Below are positions 36,874 through 44,406 of a stretch of DNA of 64,000 bases, in pieces. The DNA is from CAZMRF01 sp964568735 (GTDB lineage: Bacteria > Acidobacteriota > Polarisedimenticolia > JACPZX01), in the NCBI GenBank assembly GCA_964568735.1, contig CAZMRF010000015.1, positions 17,738 to 81,737 of the forward strand, read 5' to 3'. The translations under genes and the position numbers were made by a program. The notes below the pieces were generated by a model, which was given only the letters and a program-made list of their open reading frames with translations, was not told the DNA's origin and ran no database searches. Within the stretch, counting starts at the first letter, position 1. Every line of letters starts with the position of its first letter.

Positions 36874-37161
36874 TCAACCTCCTGAGACCGCGGGCAGGAC
36901 GATGACAACGTCGCCCGGAGAGAGCGGCGTCTCGAGCCCGCCGCTGTCACGAATGTGGCGGCTGTTCACGAACAGGTTGATGTGGCGGCGCACCGCCCCG
37001 GTCTCGTCACGTATGCTTCGGTTCAGCTCGGGGTGGAGGCGCTCCAGCTCTGCTAGCACCCCGCGAACGCTCGTCGCCGAGATGGTGACCTCCGAGGCCC
37101 CCGCGCAACTTGCGCGGAGGGGCGGCGGGACGTGGACCGTGATCGTCGCGTTTCCAGTCAT
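36874..37161 (-). CDS. MoaD/ThiS-like ubiquitin-fold sulfur carrier or modifier
   Basis: A 95-residue beta-grasp protein ending in the activated tail SGG (VLPAVSGG), as in MoaD, ThiS and small archaeal modifiers. PLSPGDVVIVLP is the usual final strand. Such proteins are adenylated at the C-terminal glycine by an E1-like enzyme and carry sulfur or become conjugated; no E1-like or JAMM gene is nearby. It is followed 2 bp later by the beta-propeller gene. The pairing suggests the propeller is a partner or target (inference). Confidence 0.82.
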   Translation of the reverse strand: MTGNATITVHVPPPLRASCAGASEVTISATSVRGVLAELERLHPELNRSIRDETGAVRRHINLFVNSRHIRDSGGLETPLSPGDVVIVLPAVSGG

Positions 37162-37276
37162 GGCATGCGGGGTTTTTGGAACCGGGAGGATAGCGCCGGG
37201 TTGGCAAGCGCGCTAGATGCCGTTGTGCGGCGTGGGCGCTCTCGATGTCCAGCACACTCCGAGGGGCTGCACCTGC

Positions 37277-37546
37277 CTACCCGGGAATCCAGATCTTCCT
37301 GGCCTCGACGATCTCACATGTCCTTGGCACAGGGATCGGTTCCTTGGAGGAGGTGAAGAAGGCCAGCCCTTTGTAGCCCATGAGGTATTGGTGCCGATTC
37401 GAAAAGAGCCCGCCCACGGCATGGACGACGAGCCCGTCCATGTTGTGGTTCAGCAACTTCCTGAATTCGTCGGGCTCGACTCGCACGATCGACCCGGATG
37501 CCTTGATCGCCGCTGCCACGGCTGCGGCGGCTGCTGCCATGTGCAT
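37277..37546 (-). CDS. Small conserved hypothetical protein
   Basis: An 89-residue protein starting MHMAAAAAAVAAAIKASG, with DEFRKLLNHN, GLFSNRHQYLMGYKGLAFF and the conserved-looking end IVEARKIWIPG. It resembles a family of small uncharacterised proteins found in several phyla; no motif suggests catalysis. GAGGAGGGAGCAGC precedes the ATG. It lies 13 bp after the glycosyltransferase gene on the same strand and may be co-transcribed. Confidence 0.7.
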   Translation of the reverse strand: MHMAAAAAAVAAAIKASGSIVRVEPDEFRKLLNHNMDGLVVHAVGGLFSNRHQYLMGYKGLAFFTSSKEPIPVPRTCEIVEARKIWIPG

Positions 37547-37559
37547 GCTGCTCCCTCCT

Positions 37560-38309
37560 CTAGAGTCCTGTCGTCCCCTCGTGGCCGGCGGCGCTCCGCA
37601 GCGCGCTGCGCGCTCCGGCGCGCGTGGCCAGGCTGCACAAGACCACGGTCCGGCACATCCGATAGGTGTCGAGCCATGGCCGGTAGTGGCTGGATCCCCG
37701 GCCGTCCGGATCGGGCGAGCTGATCTCCAGCGGGGCGATGCGGAACCCGTGACGCGAGGCCAGCATCAGGATCTCCGCCTCGGCGTCGTAGGCCCGCCGC
37801 CGGAAGGCGACCTGCTCGAGGAGGCGCCGGCTGTAGAGCCTGAACCCGCACTGGGTGTCGGGAAGATCGGGACCGCCGAAGAAGCGCACGGCCTTCGTGG
37901 AGAAGCGGTTCGCGAAGCGGCGCAGGGGAGCCATCGCCTCGAAGCCGTCCATCCTGGCGCCGACGATGAGGTCGGCGTGCATCGCGCGCCATGCCGCGAC
38001 GAAGCGGGGGATCTCCGCGGGGTCGTGCTGCCCGTCGGCGTCGAGCGTGATGATCGCCCGCGCGCCGCGCGAGATGAGGATGCCCATGCCTGTGGCGAGG
38101 GCCGCCCCCTTGCCCATGTTCGAGGGATGGCTCACGACGGTCGCCCCGCCCGAGCGCGCGGCCTCGGCGGTGCGGTCGCTGGAGCCGTCGTCCACCACGA
38201 GGAGGTCGGCCGGTGCGGGACGGGCGGCTCGCGCGGCGAGTACGACAGGCCCGATGGTGGCGGCCGCGTCGAAGGCCGGGATCAGGATCGCGATGCTCTC
38301 AGACGGCAC
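37560..38309 (-). CDS. Family 2 glycosyltransferase (DPM1-like)
   Basis: A 249-residue GT-A glycosyltransferase with LIPAFDAAATI, the DDGSSD motif, NMGKGAALATGM, the DxD region TLDADGQHDP and QCGFRLYSRR. It is of the dolichol-phosphate-mannose-synthase type that moves a sugar from NDP-sugar to a lipid carrier. GTG 38309 overlaps the end of the upstream dehydratase gene by 11 bp. Together with ACP and dehydratase it forms a small three-gene operon, suggesting it glycosylates an ACP-derived lipid or polyene. Confidence 0.88.
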   Translation of the reverse strand: MPSESIAILIPAFDAAATIGPVVLAARAARPAPADLLVVDDGSSDRTAEAARSGGATVVSHPSNMGKGAALATGMGILISRGARAIITLDADGQHDPAEIPRFVAAWRAMHADLIVGARMDGFEAMAPLRRFANRFSTKAVRFFGGPDLPDTQCGFRLYSRRLLEQVAFRRRAYDAEAEILMLASRHGFRIAPLEISSPDPDGRGSSHYRPWLDTYRMCRTVVLCSLATRAGARSALRSAAGHEGTTGL

Positions 38310-38700
38310 GGAGTGTGATGGACCCTCGGGCGAGGAGCCGCCCGGCTGATTCCGCCCTGCATTCGAAGAGGAAGAGAGCGCCCATGCGCCGGTCGAGACG
38401 GGCCCGGACCTCGACGCGCTCGCCCCGGAGAGCGGCCCGGTGCAGCCTCATCGCCTTGATGCCGGCCACCCACGCCCCCGTGCTCTCCTCGGGGAGGATC
38501 AGCCCGGCCGTCTGGGCCATCAGCTCGACGAGGAGGCAGGATGGGAAGAAGCCCGCCGGGTTCGCCGCGGGATCGTCGGCGCCCGGATCGCGGACTCCGA
38601 GGCAGGCCTCCCCGCCGGGATCGAGCGATGCCGAAGTGAGGAGCCGCGCGGCCGGCCCGTGGGGGAGCCGGGATACGAGATCGGGATCAGGGGGTGTCAC
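38299..38700 (-). CDS. Hotdog-fold 3-hydroxyacyl-ACP dehydratase-like protein (ApeP/FabZ type)
   Basis: A 133-residue hotdog protein. DLVSRLPHGPAARLL contains the His in the position of the FabZ catalytic LPHR motif, and PAGFFPSCLLVELMAQTAGLI matches the central FPGxLMxEAMAQ helix; RGERVEVRARLDRR and FLFECRAESAG finish the sheet. FabZ-like enzymes dehydrate 3-hydroxyacyl-ACP. GTG 38700 lies within the end of the upstream ACP gene (14-bp overlap); a longer frame to 38796 is a shadow of ACP. Compared with the second dehydratase at 51052 it is shorter at the N-terminus. Confidence 0.78.
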   Translation of the reverse strand: MTPPDPDLVSRLPHGPAARLLTSASLDPGGEACLGVRDPGADDPAANPAGFFPSCLLVELMAQTAGLILPEESTGAWVAGIKAMRLHRAALRGERVEVRARLDRRMGALFLFECRAESAGRLLARGSITLRAV

Positions 38701-38998
38701 GATGCGTCGCGAGGTGTGTCGCGATGGTGCTGACGGACGTGAAGACCTTCTGGACGATCTCGGGATCCTCGAACCTGACGCCGTACTTCTTCTCAACGCC
38801 GGTCACCAGCTCCAGGATGTCGATGGAGTCGAGATCGAGGCCGCTCCCGACGAGGGGCGCGTCGTCGCCGAGGTCCGAGGGGTTCACATAGCGGAGGCGC
38901 AGGTGCCCGACGATGAACCGCTTCAGATCGTCGCGAAGCGTAGCGATGGATTGGCCCTCCGCGGCCTCCGAAACTGGTGCACGACCCGCGCTCGCCAT
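38687..38998 (-). CDS. Acyl carrier protein
   Basis: A 103-residue carrier protein. The 4'-phosphopantetheine site is S58 in GLDLDSIDILELVT, with flanking acidic helices. Residues 1-20 are a flexible extension that most ACPs lack; ATG 38998 is preferred over the longer frame from 39043. It is followed, with overlap, by a dehydratase and a glycosyltransferase, so it presumably carries the growing chain for this three-gene set. The window also has two ACPs at 42.2-42.7 kb. Confidence 0.92.
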   Translation of the reverse strand: MASAGRAPVSEAAEGQSIATLRDDLKRFIVGHLRLRYVNPSDLGDDAPLVGSGLDLDSIDILELVTGVEKKYGVRFEDPEIVQKVFTSVSTIATHLATHRDTP

Positions 38999-39416
38999 AG
39001 GCCCGGCCGTTATACCACGATGCCGGAAGGCCTCGCAACTCAAGGACTTTCAGGGGATGCCGATGCTGACCCGGGCTCGCCCGCAGGGACGGCACGAGGC
39101 TCCTCGCGGACGACAGGCGCCGGGTGCAAAGAAGGGTGGCTGGCCTCCTCAAGCGCGGGCGAGGGACGGAGTCCTTGCGAGAACCGCGGACGGGCCCCCG
39201 TGCGGCCGTGAGAAAACGATGCCCGCTGCTGCCATCGGGACCGCGCCCCTCCGGCCGGTGGGAGCCAATCCGGGAGTCCGTGAACCGCGCCGGCGTCTCC
39301 GGTCTCCGTTGCAATTGACTGGGGTGGGTGGTTGTGGTAACAGTCACGCAACTCAGAGGTTATCCGGTCTTCCAATCGTTGGATCCTCAATCGGTCTTGT
39401 GGGTGGAGCGAATCCG
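38999..39416. other. Divergent intergenic region with promoter for the 39.4-kb gene
   Basis: No gene is supported in these 418 bp. It separates the leftward ACP operon from rightward genes, and both promoters should lie here. A candidate rightward promoter is described at 39315-39343. Open frames crossing the region have no ribosome sites. Confidence 0.45.
39315..39343 (+). promoter_or_regulatory. Candidate sigma-70 promoter
   Basis: TTGACT (39315-39320) and TAACAG (39338-39343) are separated by 17 bp. The -35 is near consensus and the -10 is weaker. It lies about 75 bp before the ATG of the 39417 gene, which has GGAG upstream. Confidence 0.45.
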
Positions 39417-39833
39417 ATGAGCAAAAACGTTGGCAGAGCCCTGTCGCTGGTATTCGTCTTGGTGGTCACCCTGGGGGCCCGTGGCGCGGAACCCATGTAC
39501 GTGCCAGAGCCCATCCCCGTGCCATCGGGCGTCAGCCTCGCCGATGCGACCAAGGCGGTAAAGGATGTGCTGGCGGGTCGCGGCTGGATCGTGCAGGACA
39601 CGGAGGAATCCGAAGGTGGAATCACCGTCAACGCGAAGCTCATGGTCCGCGTCCACATGGTGAAGATCAAGCTCCACGTTCGCCAGAATCAGATTTCGAT
39701 CGAATACGTCGACAGCCTTGAGATGCAGTACCAGATCAAGAAGGGAAAGCCCTACATCCACCCCAAGTACACCCAGTGGATCAAGAACATCGAGGTTGAC
39801 CTCGGAGTGCGCCTGGCCGCGCTCGTGCCGTAA
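39417..39833 (+). CDS. Small secreted protein of unknown function
   Basis: A 138-residue protein with a signal peptide (MSKNVGRALSLVFVLVVTLGARGAE). The mature part contains GVSLADATKAVKDVLAGRGW, VHMVKIKLHVRQNQISIEYV and a C-terminal KGKPYIHPKYTQWIKN, suggesting a small alpha/beta periplasmic domain; a similar domain is seen in other uncharacterised exported proteins. ATG 39417 has GGAG seven bases upstream. It lies 17 bp before the methyltransferase gene, so they are likely co-transcribed. Confidence 0.75.
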   Translation: MSKNVGRALSLVFVLVVTLGARGAEPMYVPEPIPVPSGVSLADATKAVKDVLAGRGWIVQDTEESEGGITVNAKLMVRVHMVKIKLHVRQNQISIEYVDSLEMQYQIKKGKPYIHPKYTQWIKNIEVDLGVRLAALVP

Positions 39834-39850
39834 GAGGGCACATAGAGCTG

Positions 39851-40597
39851 GTGGACGTGCCTCGAGCCATGGCCTTCCAATCGCACCGTCCGGCGGCAGG
39901 GGTGTGCGACGTGAGCTGGATCCGGGAGAGCGCCTTCGGCACCTGGTTCCTCGGAACGGAAACATGGCGCAGGAGCGTCCTCAAGGTCGCCTTCGACGAT
40001 CTCCTCACTCTGCTGGGAACCACGCGCGAACGATTCCCTGCGATCCTTGACGCGGGATCCGGATTCGGCAAGGCACTTCCGCTCCTGGATGAGCGATTCC
40101 ACCCCGAGCGCATCGTCGCCCTCGACGTGGATCCCAGGATGCGTGTCCGGGCCAGCCAGGAAGCCCGCCGCTGCAGGAGCACGGTTCATCTCGAAGTTGG
40201 CAGCCTCGAGCGAATCGAGCAGCCTGATGCCAGCTTCGACCTCGTCTTCTGCCATCAGACCTTGCATCACATCGCCGACCAGGAGAGCGCATTGCGTGAG
40301 TTCCACCGGGTGTTGAAGAAGGACGGCGTACTCCTGCTGGCGGAGTCCTGCAAGAGGTTTATCGATTCACTGCTCATCAGGATCCTGTTCCGCCATCCGA
40401 TGGAGGCGCAGAGGACCGCCGGCGAGTACATAGAGCTGATGCGTGCAGCCGGCTTCACGATTGATCCCTCCCGGATCTCCACCCCCAACCTCTGGTGGAG
40501 CCGCCCCGATGTCGGCGCGCTGGAGTGGCTGGGCTTCGAGGCGCCCTCCGATCGAGGCGATACACTCCTGAACCTCGCCGCATTCAAGAGCGGGTGA
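39851..40597 (+). CDS. Class I SAM-dependent methyltransferase
   Basis: A 248-residue methyltransferase with motif I LDAGSGFGK at 66-74, the acidic IVALDVDP, FDLVFCHQTLHHI and HRVLKKDGVLLLAE. The fold is that of small-molecule O- or C-methyltransferases. APE clusters commonly include one that methylates the aryl head group, and it lies just upstream of the plus APE operon, though a 390-bp gap with its own promoter separates them. GTG 39851 is the longest start; ATG 39869 is possible. Substrate not determinable here. Confidence 0.85.
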   Translation: MDVPRAMAFQSHRPAAGVCDVSWIRESAFGTWFLGTETWRRSVLKVAFDDLLTLLGTTRERFPAILDAGSGFGKALPLLDERFHPERIVALDVDPRMRVRASQEARRCRSTVHLEVGSLERIEQPDASFDLVFCHQTLHHIADQESALREFHRVLKKDGVLLLAESCKRFIDSLLIRILFRHPMEAQRTAGEYIELMRAAGFTIDPSRISTPNLWWSRPDVGALEWLGFEAPSDRGDTLLNLAAFKSG

Positions 40598-40986
40598 CCC
40601 GCGTCGTGGGAGAGCGGACGGCTTCGCCCCTCCCGGGCCCGGGCGTCGCCACCCACGCCGGGCACCGCGTCCGGCCGGCGCGAGGGGGGGGCGTCAGAGT
40701 CGCCATCCCGGGCCAGTTGTGGGGGCTTCCGGGGCGGCTGTATAATCGCGCGCAGTTCCGATTGGTATCTGCAATCCAGGCCGGACCCGCGGAGTTCACC
40801 TCCGCGCTGGAGGGGGGGTGCGGCATGTCTCCCAGGTCGAGGTTGGCGGCTCGTTCCTCCACGTGGGTTGCACGTCCGTGAGCGTCGAGGGGGGAGCCCC
40901 TCGCTCGGTTCCGGGTTTCCTCGTCGACGATCGAGCGCCATGGACGCGCTGAAGTTGCTCGAGGGCCTGCGCGCGCGGGGGCGTCT
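40598..40986. other. Leader region of the plus APE operon
   Basis: These 389 bp contain a strong promoter (40717-40746) and roughly 230 bp of probable untranslated leader. Two tiny frames occur: 18 codons at 40825 after a good GGAGGGG, and 16 codons at 40940 whose TGA overlaps the AcpS GTG. Neither is supported as a real gene, but the latter could couple translation to AcpS. Confidence 0.45.
40717..40746 (+). promoter_or_regulatory. Sigma-70 promoter of the plus APE operon
   Basis: TTGTGG (40717-40722) and a perfect TATAAT (40741-40746), 18 bp apart, in otherwise very GC-rich DNA. Transcription should start near 40753 and continue through AcpS and the following ten genes. Confidence 0.7.
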
Positions 40987-41361
40987 GTGATCTCGGGAGT
41001 CGGCGTGGACATCGTAGACGTCGCACGGATAGAGAAGATCCTGCGGCGTAGGCCCGGTTTCGAGGAGGCGGTGCTCACGCTCCGCGAGCGATTCGCGGGC
41101 GCTCGACTGCGCCGGCGGGCCCTGCGGCTCGCGAAGTGCCTTGCGGCCAAGGAGGCTTTTCTGAAGGCGGTAGGTCGAGGCCTCTGGGAGGGAATACCGC
41201 TGTCCGAAGTCGAGCTGGTCCAGGAGCACGACGGGTCGGAGCGCCTCCACCTCGGCCCGGACGCTCTGCGAGCCCTGAATGAGGCGGGAGGTCGATCGAC
41301 TGCGGTCACCCTGAGCCGGGAGCGCAGCTCAGTCGTCGCCTTCGTCGTGGTGCACTCGTGA
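40987..41361 (+). CDS. acpS: Holo-ACP synthase (4'-phosphopantetheinyl transferase, AcpS type)
   Basis: A 124-residue AcpS-type transferase that attaches the phosphopantetheine arm of CoA to the serine of ACPs. GVGVDIVDVARI with D8 and AAKEAFLKAVG with E56-E57 region supply the Mg2+-binding acids. GTG 40987 overlaps the TGA of a 16-codon upstream frame. Being the first gene of the operon, it can activate the ACPs encoded four and five genes on. It is probably a pathway-dedicated copy rather than the housekeeping gene, since it is coupled to APE genes. It overlaps the next gene by 4 bp (GTGA). Confidence 0.9.
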   Translation: MISGVGVDIVDVARIEKILRRRPGFEEAVLTLRERFAGARLRRRALRLAKCLAAKEAFLKAVGRGLWEGIPLSEVELVQEHDGSERLHLGPDALRALNEAGGRSTAVTLSRERSSVVAFVVVHS

Positions 41362-42215
41362 GGTGCTGGGCGCGGGCTCTCGGACTGGGTGCAGCGACCG
41401 CCGGCTGTTTCTTCTTCTTCTGGCTCTGCTCCTTCGTGCTCTCCTGGAGCGTGCTCCCGCTGGCCAGGCTGACTTCCTGGCGCCTGGCCGAACCGGAGAG
41501 GAATCGAAGGTGCCAGGCGATCGTGGGATACGGGTTCGTCTTCTTCATCGCCGCCATGAGAACGACCCGTCTCATCACCTTCAGGCCTCAGGAGGTCCGG
41601 CTCGACGTGCCTGATGGCCCGTTCGTCATGATCGCGAACCACCCCACGCTGATCGACGTCTCGGCCATCATGTCCGTCCATCCCCGCATGTGCTGCGTCG
41701 CGAAAAGGGACCTCTTCCGGAGCCTCCTGGTCAGCCAGCTCCTTCGCTCGTGCGGGCATATCGAAGGCGGCCAGGTTGGGCCCATGGATGGCGCATTCGT
41801 CGTCAGGCAGGCCCTGGAGCGCCTGGCGTCGGGCCAGTCGGTTCTGGTGTTCCCCGAGGGGACGCGATCCCCGGCGTGCGGTCTTCACCCATTCCAGCCT
41901 GGAGTGTTCGAGATAGCGGCCCGCGCGAGTGTTCCGCTGGTTCCCATCCTGATCACCTGCCAGCCGCCGACTCTCATGAAGCACCAGCCCTGGTATGCTC
42001 TGGTCAAGACCACGGCGGACTACCGGATTGCTCAATTGGAGACGATCTACCCCGGAGAATTCGCCGCGACGGCCCGCGAGACCGCTGATCACGTTCGCGA
42101 GGCGTACCGGCAGTGCCTTGGGCTCTCGGACAGCCCCGTCTTGTCCCTGCAAGCCGCGGGGGCACCCATCTCCGTCGAGCGGCAGGAATCGACCTCGACG
42201 CAGGCCATGATATGA
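41358..42215 (+). CDS. PlsC-like 1-acyl-glycerol-3-phosphate acyltransferase family protein
   Basis: A 285-residue acyltransferase with an N-terminal hydrophobic anchor (10-35), the catalytic NHPTLID motif (N94-D100), LVFPEGTRS at 164-171 and a following HPFQPGVFEIA block. Such enzymes acylate lysophosphatidate-type acceptors at the inner membrane. In an APE locus it likely attaches the polyene or a fatty acid to a lipid head. GTG 41358 overlaps the AcpS stop, and its stop overlaps the next ATG. Cysteine content is higher than usual. Confidence 0.87.
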   Translation: MRCWARALGLGAATAGCFFFFWLCSFVLSWSVLPLARLTSWRLAEPERNRRCQAIVGYGFVFFIAAMRTTRLITFRPQEVRLDVPDGPFVMIANHPTLIDVSAIMSVHPRMCCVAKRDLFRSLLVSQLLRSCGHIEGGQVGPMDGAFVVRQALERLASGQSVLVFPEGTRSPACGLHPFQPGVFEIAARASVPLVPILITCQPPTLMKHQPWYALVKTTADYRIAQLETIYPGEFAATARETADHVREAYRQCLGLSDSPVLSLQAAGAPISVERQESTSTQAMI

Positions 42216-42484
42216 GCTCGCGCGAATCGGAGCTGAAGGACCTCATCGTGCAGGCCCTCATGCTCGAAGACCTCGCCCCGGAGGACATCGACGACGAAGC
42301 CCCGCTGTTCAGGGGAGGGCTAGGCCTGGATTCGGTCGACGCCCTGGAGCTGGGCATGGCGGTAGCACAACGATACAAGATCAGGGTTTCGGCGAGCGAC
42401 CCGGAGAATCGGGAGGCGTTCTATTCAGTCCGCACGCTCGCAGCCTTCATCGAACGGCGCCTAAAGCAGGAGTTGCCGTCATGA
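42212..42484 (+). CDS. Acyl carrier protein (ApeE-like)
   Basis: A 90-residue carrier protein with prosthetic-group site S41 in GGLGLDSVDALEL. APE systems use two ACPs, and this is the first of two adjacent ones. ATG 42212 overlaps the acyltransferase stop (ATGA) and its end overlaps the next ACP start (ATGA). The sequence after the site, RYKIRVSASDPENREAF, differs from fatty-acid AcpP, as expected for a dedicated pathway carrier. Confidence 0.9.
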   Translation: MSSRESELKDLIVQALMLEDLAPEDIDDEAPLFRGGLGLDSVDALELGMAVAQRYKIRVSASDPENREAFYSVRTLAAFIERRLKQELPS

Positions 42485-42732
42485 GCAGCAGCGCGGCGAT
42501 GGATCACGTAACGAAGACGCTGGTCGAGATGTTCAAGATCGACCCGGCTCGCATCAAGCCTGAGACCCGGCTCTACGAGGACCTGGATCTCGACAGCATC
42601 GACGCCATCGACCTCGTGGCCAAGCTGCAGGGGATCACGGACCGCCGGCTCGAAGAAAACGAATTGCGTGAGGTACGCACCGTCGGGGACATGGTCGCCA
42701 TCGTGGAGACCGTCCTCAACGAGAAAGGCTAG
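42481..42732 (+). CDS. Acyl carrier protein (ApeF-like)
   Basis: An 83-residue ACP with S39 in LYEDLDLDSIDAIDLV. It differs clearly from the ACP before it (basic TDRRLEENELREVRT after the site), suggesting the two carry different intermediates, as reported for the two ACPs of aryl-polyene systems. ATGA overlap with the upstream ACP. Confidence 0.92.
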   Translation: MSSSAAMDHVTKTLVEMFKIDPARIKPETRLYEDLDLDSIDAIDLVAKLQGITDRRLEENELREVRTVGDMVAIVETVLNEKG

Positions 42733-42734
42733 GA

Positions 42735-43295
42735 TTGCGGAAGCTCGCCGGCGTTCTCTCTGCGCTGCTCATCCTCGCCTATCCGCTGGGCATCTGGCTG
42801 ATAGAGAGACAGGGAGGGAATGCGTCAGCCCGGCTTCTCCTGACCTCGACCCTGGCGGTTATCCTCTTCCTGCGGTTCCTCGGCCCCGGACGGCTCCGGA
42901 TGTTGCTGCCCGTGGCGGCGGTGATCATCAGCGCGCTCTACCTCCTGTCTGCACTGTCCGCGTCCAACGAGCGCCTCTTCCTAATGATGCCCGTGGCCGT
43001 CAATGCTGCGGTCCTCGGTTTTTTCGCCTTCTCGCTGACTCCGGGCAGGACACCGGCGATCGAGCGGTTCGCCCGGATCGTGCATCCGGACCTCTCGCCC
43101 GGACGCATCGCCCACTGCCGCCAGGTCACCAAGGCGTGGTGCATCTTCCTCGTCATCAACGGGCTGGTCAGCCTGTACCTCGCCTACTTCGCCACCATTT
43201 CCACGTGGACGCTCTACACGGGCGGCATCTCCTATCTCCTCATGGGAACCATGTTCGTGGCGGAGTACGCCATACGGAGGATCAGGTTCGGTTGA
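42735..43295 (+). CDS. COG4648-type inner-membrane protein (ApeG-like)
   Basis: A 186-residue protein with about five or six membrane segments (AGVLSALLILAYPLGIWLIE, LLPVAAVIISALYLL, AVNAAVLGFFAF, LVIN..LYLAYFATIST). A COG4648-type membrane protein of unknown role is a standard APE-cluster member. It starts at TTG 42735, 2 bp after the ACP stop, and its stop overlaps the next start (TTGA). A place in a membrane-bound polyketide complex is inferred. Confidence 0.78.
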   Translation: MRKLAGVLSALLILAYPLGIWLIERQGGNASARLLLTSTLAVILFLRFLGPGRLRMLLPVAAVIISALYLLSALSASNERLFLMMPVAVNAAVLGFFAFSLTPGRTPAIERFARIVHPDLSPGRIAHCRQVTKAWCIFLVINGLVSLYLAYFATISTWTLYTGGISYLLMGTMFVAEYAIRRIRFG

Positions 43296-43684
43296 ATCCG
43301 ACGGGGGAGAGAGTCTCTCGACTCGAAGTCAAGGCTCGCACCCGGCGGAATGACGGGGAGGTGGAGGTGCACGAGGTTGACATGAGGGTTCCCGGGGACC
43401 TGTGCTGGTTCGAGGGGCACTTCACCGGGTACCCCATACTGGCGGCGCTCGTACAGGTTCAGGAAGTACTCGCGCTTGCGTCGGAGATCTGGTGCGACGT
43501 GGGGACGCTGACGGGAATCCGGGGAGCGAAGTTCAAGCAGCCGATCCATCCGGCCGACGAGCTGGTCCTTCGCCTCGTGAGGAACGCGACCACTCGCATG
43601 ATCGAGTTCCAGTTTTCCCGCGACGGCAGGGTGTGCAGCAGCGGGACGCTGAAGTTCGATCCGGGAGGGGGATCAGGGGCTTGA
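43292..43684 (+). CDS. Hotdog dehydratase (ApeI-like)
   Basis: A 130-residue hotdog-fold protein with DLCWFEGHFTGYPILAALVQ; H43 corresponds to the FabA/FabZ catalytic His, and FTGYPILAALVQVQEVLAL is the long central helix. AKFKQPIHPADEL resembles the last strands of FabA-like enzymes. ApeI-type dehydratases work with ApeP to generate the conjugated double bonds. TTG 43292 overlaps the preceding stop by 4 bp (TTGA). An open frame continuing to 42668 is a shadow of the ACP and membrane-protein genes. Confidence 0.83.
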   Translation: MNPTGERVSRLEVKARTRRNDGEVEVHEVDMRVPGDLCWFEGHFTGYPILAALVQVQEVLALASEIWCDVGTLTGIRGAKFKQPIHPADELVLRLVRNATTRMIEFQFSRDGRVCSSGTLKFDPGGGSGA

Positions 43685-44406
43685 CTGCCGCCTACCGGCT
43701 CTGCGCGGTGATTCCCACGTACAACAACCCGGAGACCATCGAGGAGGTCGCGGGGCAGGTCCTGGCGTGGCTGAAGGATGTCATCGTGGTTGACGATGGC
43801 AGCGACGCTGCGGGCCGGGAAGCCGTCGCCAGGATGAAGGCCCTGCCGGGCCTGCTCGCTCACTTCCGGGGCGCCAACGGCGGGAAGGGCGCAGCCGTCA
43901 TGGACGGACTCAGGATAGCTTTCCGGCTGGGCTTCACCCATGTCCTGCAGATCGATGCCGACGGACAGCACGATACCCGGGACATCCCGCGCTTCCTGGG
44001 CATCTCACGCGAGAGCCCCGCGTCTCTCGTCCTGGGAACTCCCGTCTTCGACAAGGAGGCTCCCAGATCACGGCTGGTCGGCAGAAGGATCAGCTGCTTC
44101 TGGGTATCCCTCGAAACGCTGGGATGGTCGAGGATCCATGACCCGCTCTGCGGCTTCCGGATCTACCCCGTCCAGGCGGCCCTGGCGACGAGGACCGTCG
44201 GCCGGCGTATGGACTTCGATCCGGAGATCGCCGTCAGGATGGTCTGGAACGGCGTTCCCGTGATCAACTTGCCGACGAAGGTCAGGTACTTCCCGCCCGA
44301 AGTCGGAGGTGTCTCGCATTTCAGGATGCTCTCGGACAACCTGTGGATCTCATGGATGCATACGCGTCTGGTCACGGGAGCGCTGCGACGTCTGGTGTTC
44401 CCGTGA
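43681..44406 (+). CDS. Family 2 glycosyltransferase
   Basis: A 241-residue GT-A enzyme: LCAVIPTYNNPETI, VIVVDDGSDA, ANGGKGAAVMDG, the DADGQHD motif, DPLCGFRIYP and HFRMLSDNLWIS. It is of the APE-cluster type, often annotated as glycosyltransferase/acyltransferase, which may attach a sugar to the polyene head or its lipid. TTG 43681 overlaps the dehydratase stop (TTGA), and its own stop overlaps the next gene (GTGA). A homologous GT2 at 37560 belongs to the other operon. Confidence 0.87.
   Translation: MTAAYRLCAVIPTYNNPETIEEVAGQVLAWLKDVIVVDDGSDAAGREAVARMKALPGLLAHFRGANGGKGAAVMDGLRIAFRLGFTHVLQIDADGQHDTRDIPRFLGISRESPASLVLGTPVFDKEAPRSRLVGRRISCFWVSLETLGWSRIHDPLCGFRIYPVQAALATRTVGRRMDFDPEIAVRMVWNGVPVINLPTKVRYFPPEVGGVSHFRMLSDNLWISWMHTRLVTGALRRLVFP

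Noticed and set aside
40818..40952. 43-codon frame from GTG 40818 in the APE leader
   Set aside because: It has a purine-rich stretch upstream, but composition and length do not distinguish it from untranslated leader.
40940..40990. 16-codon frame MDALKLLEGLRARGRL before AcpS, reminiscent of a TubC-type docking start
   Set aside because: Too short to judge; similarity to docking domains may be chance. It may only serve translational coupling.
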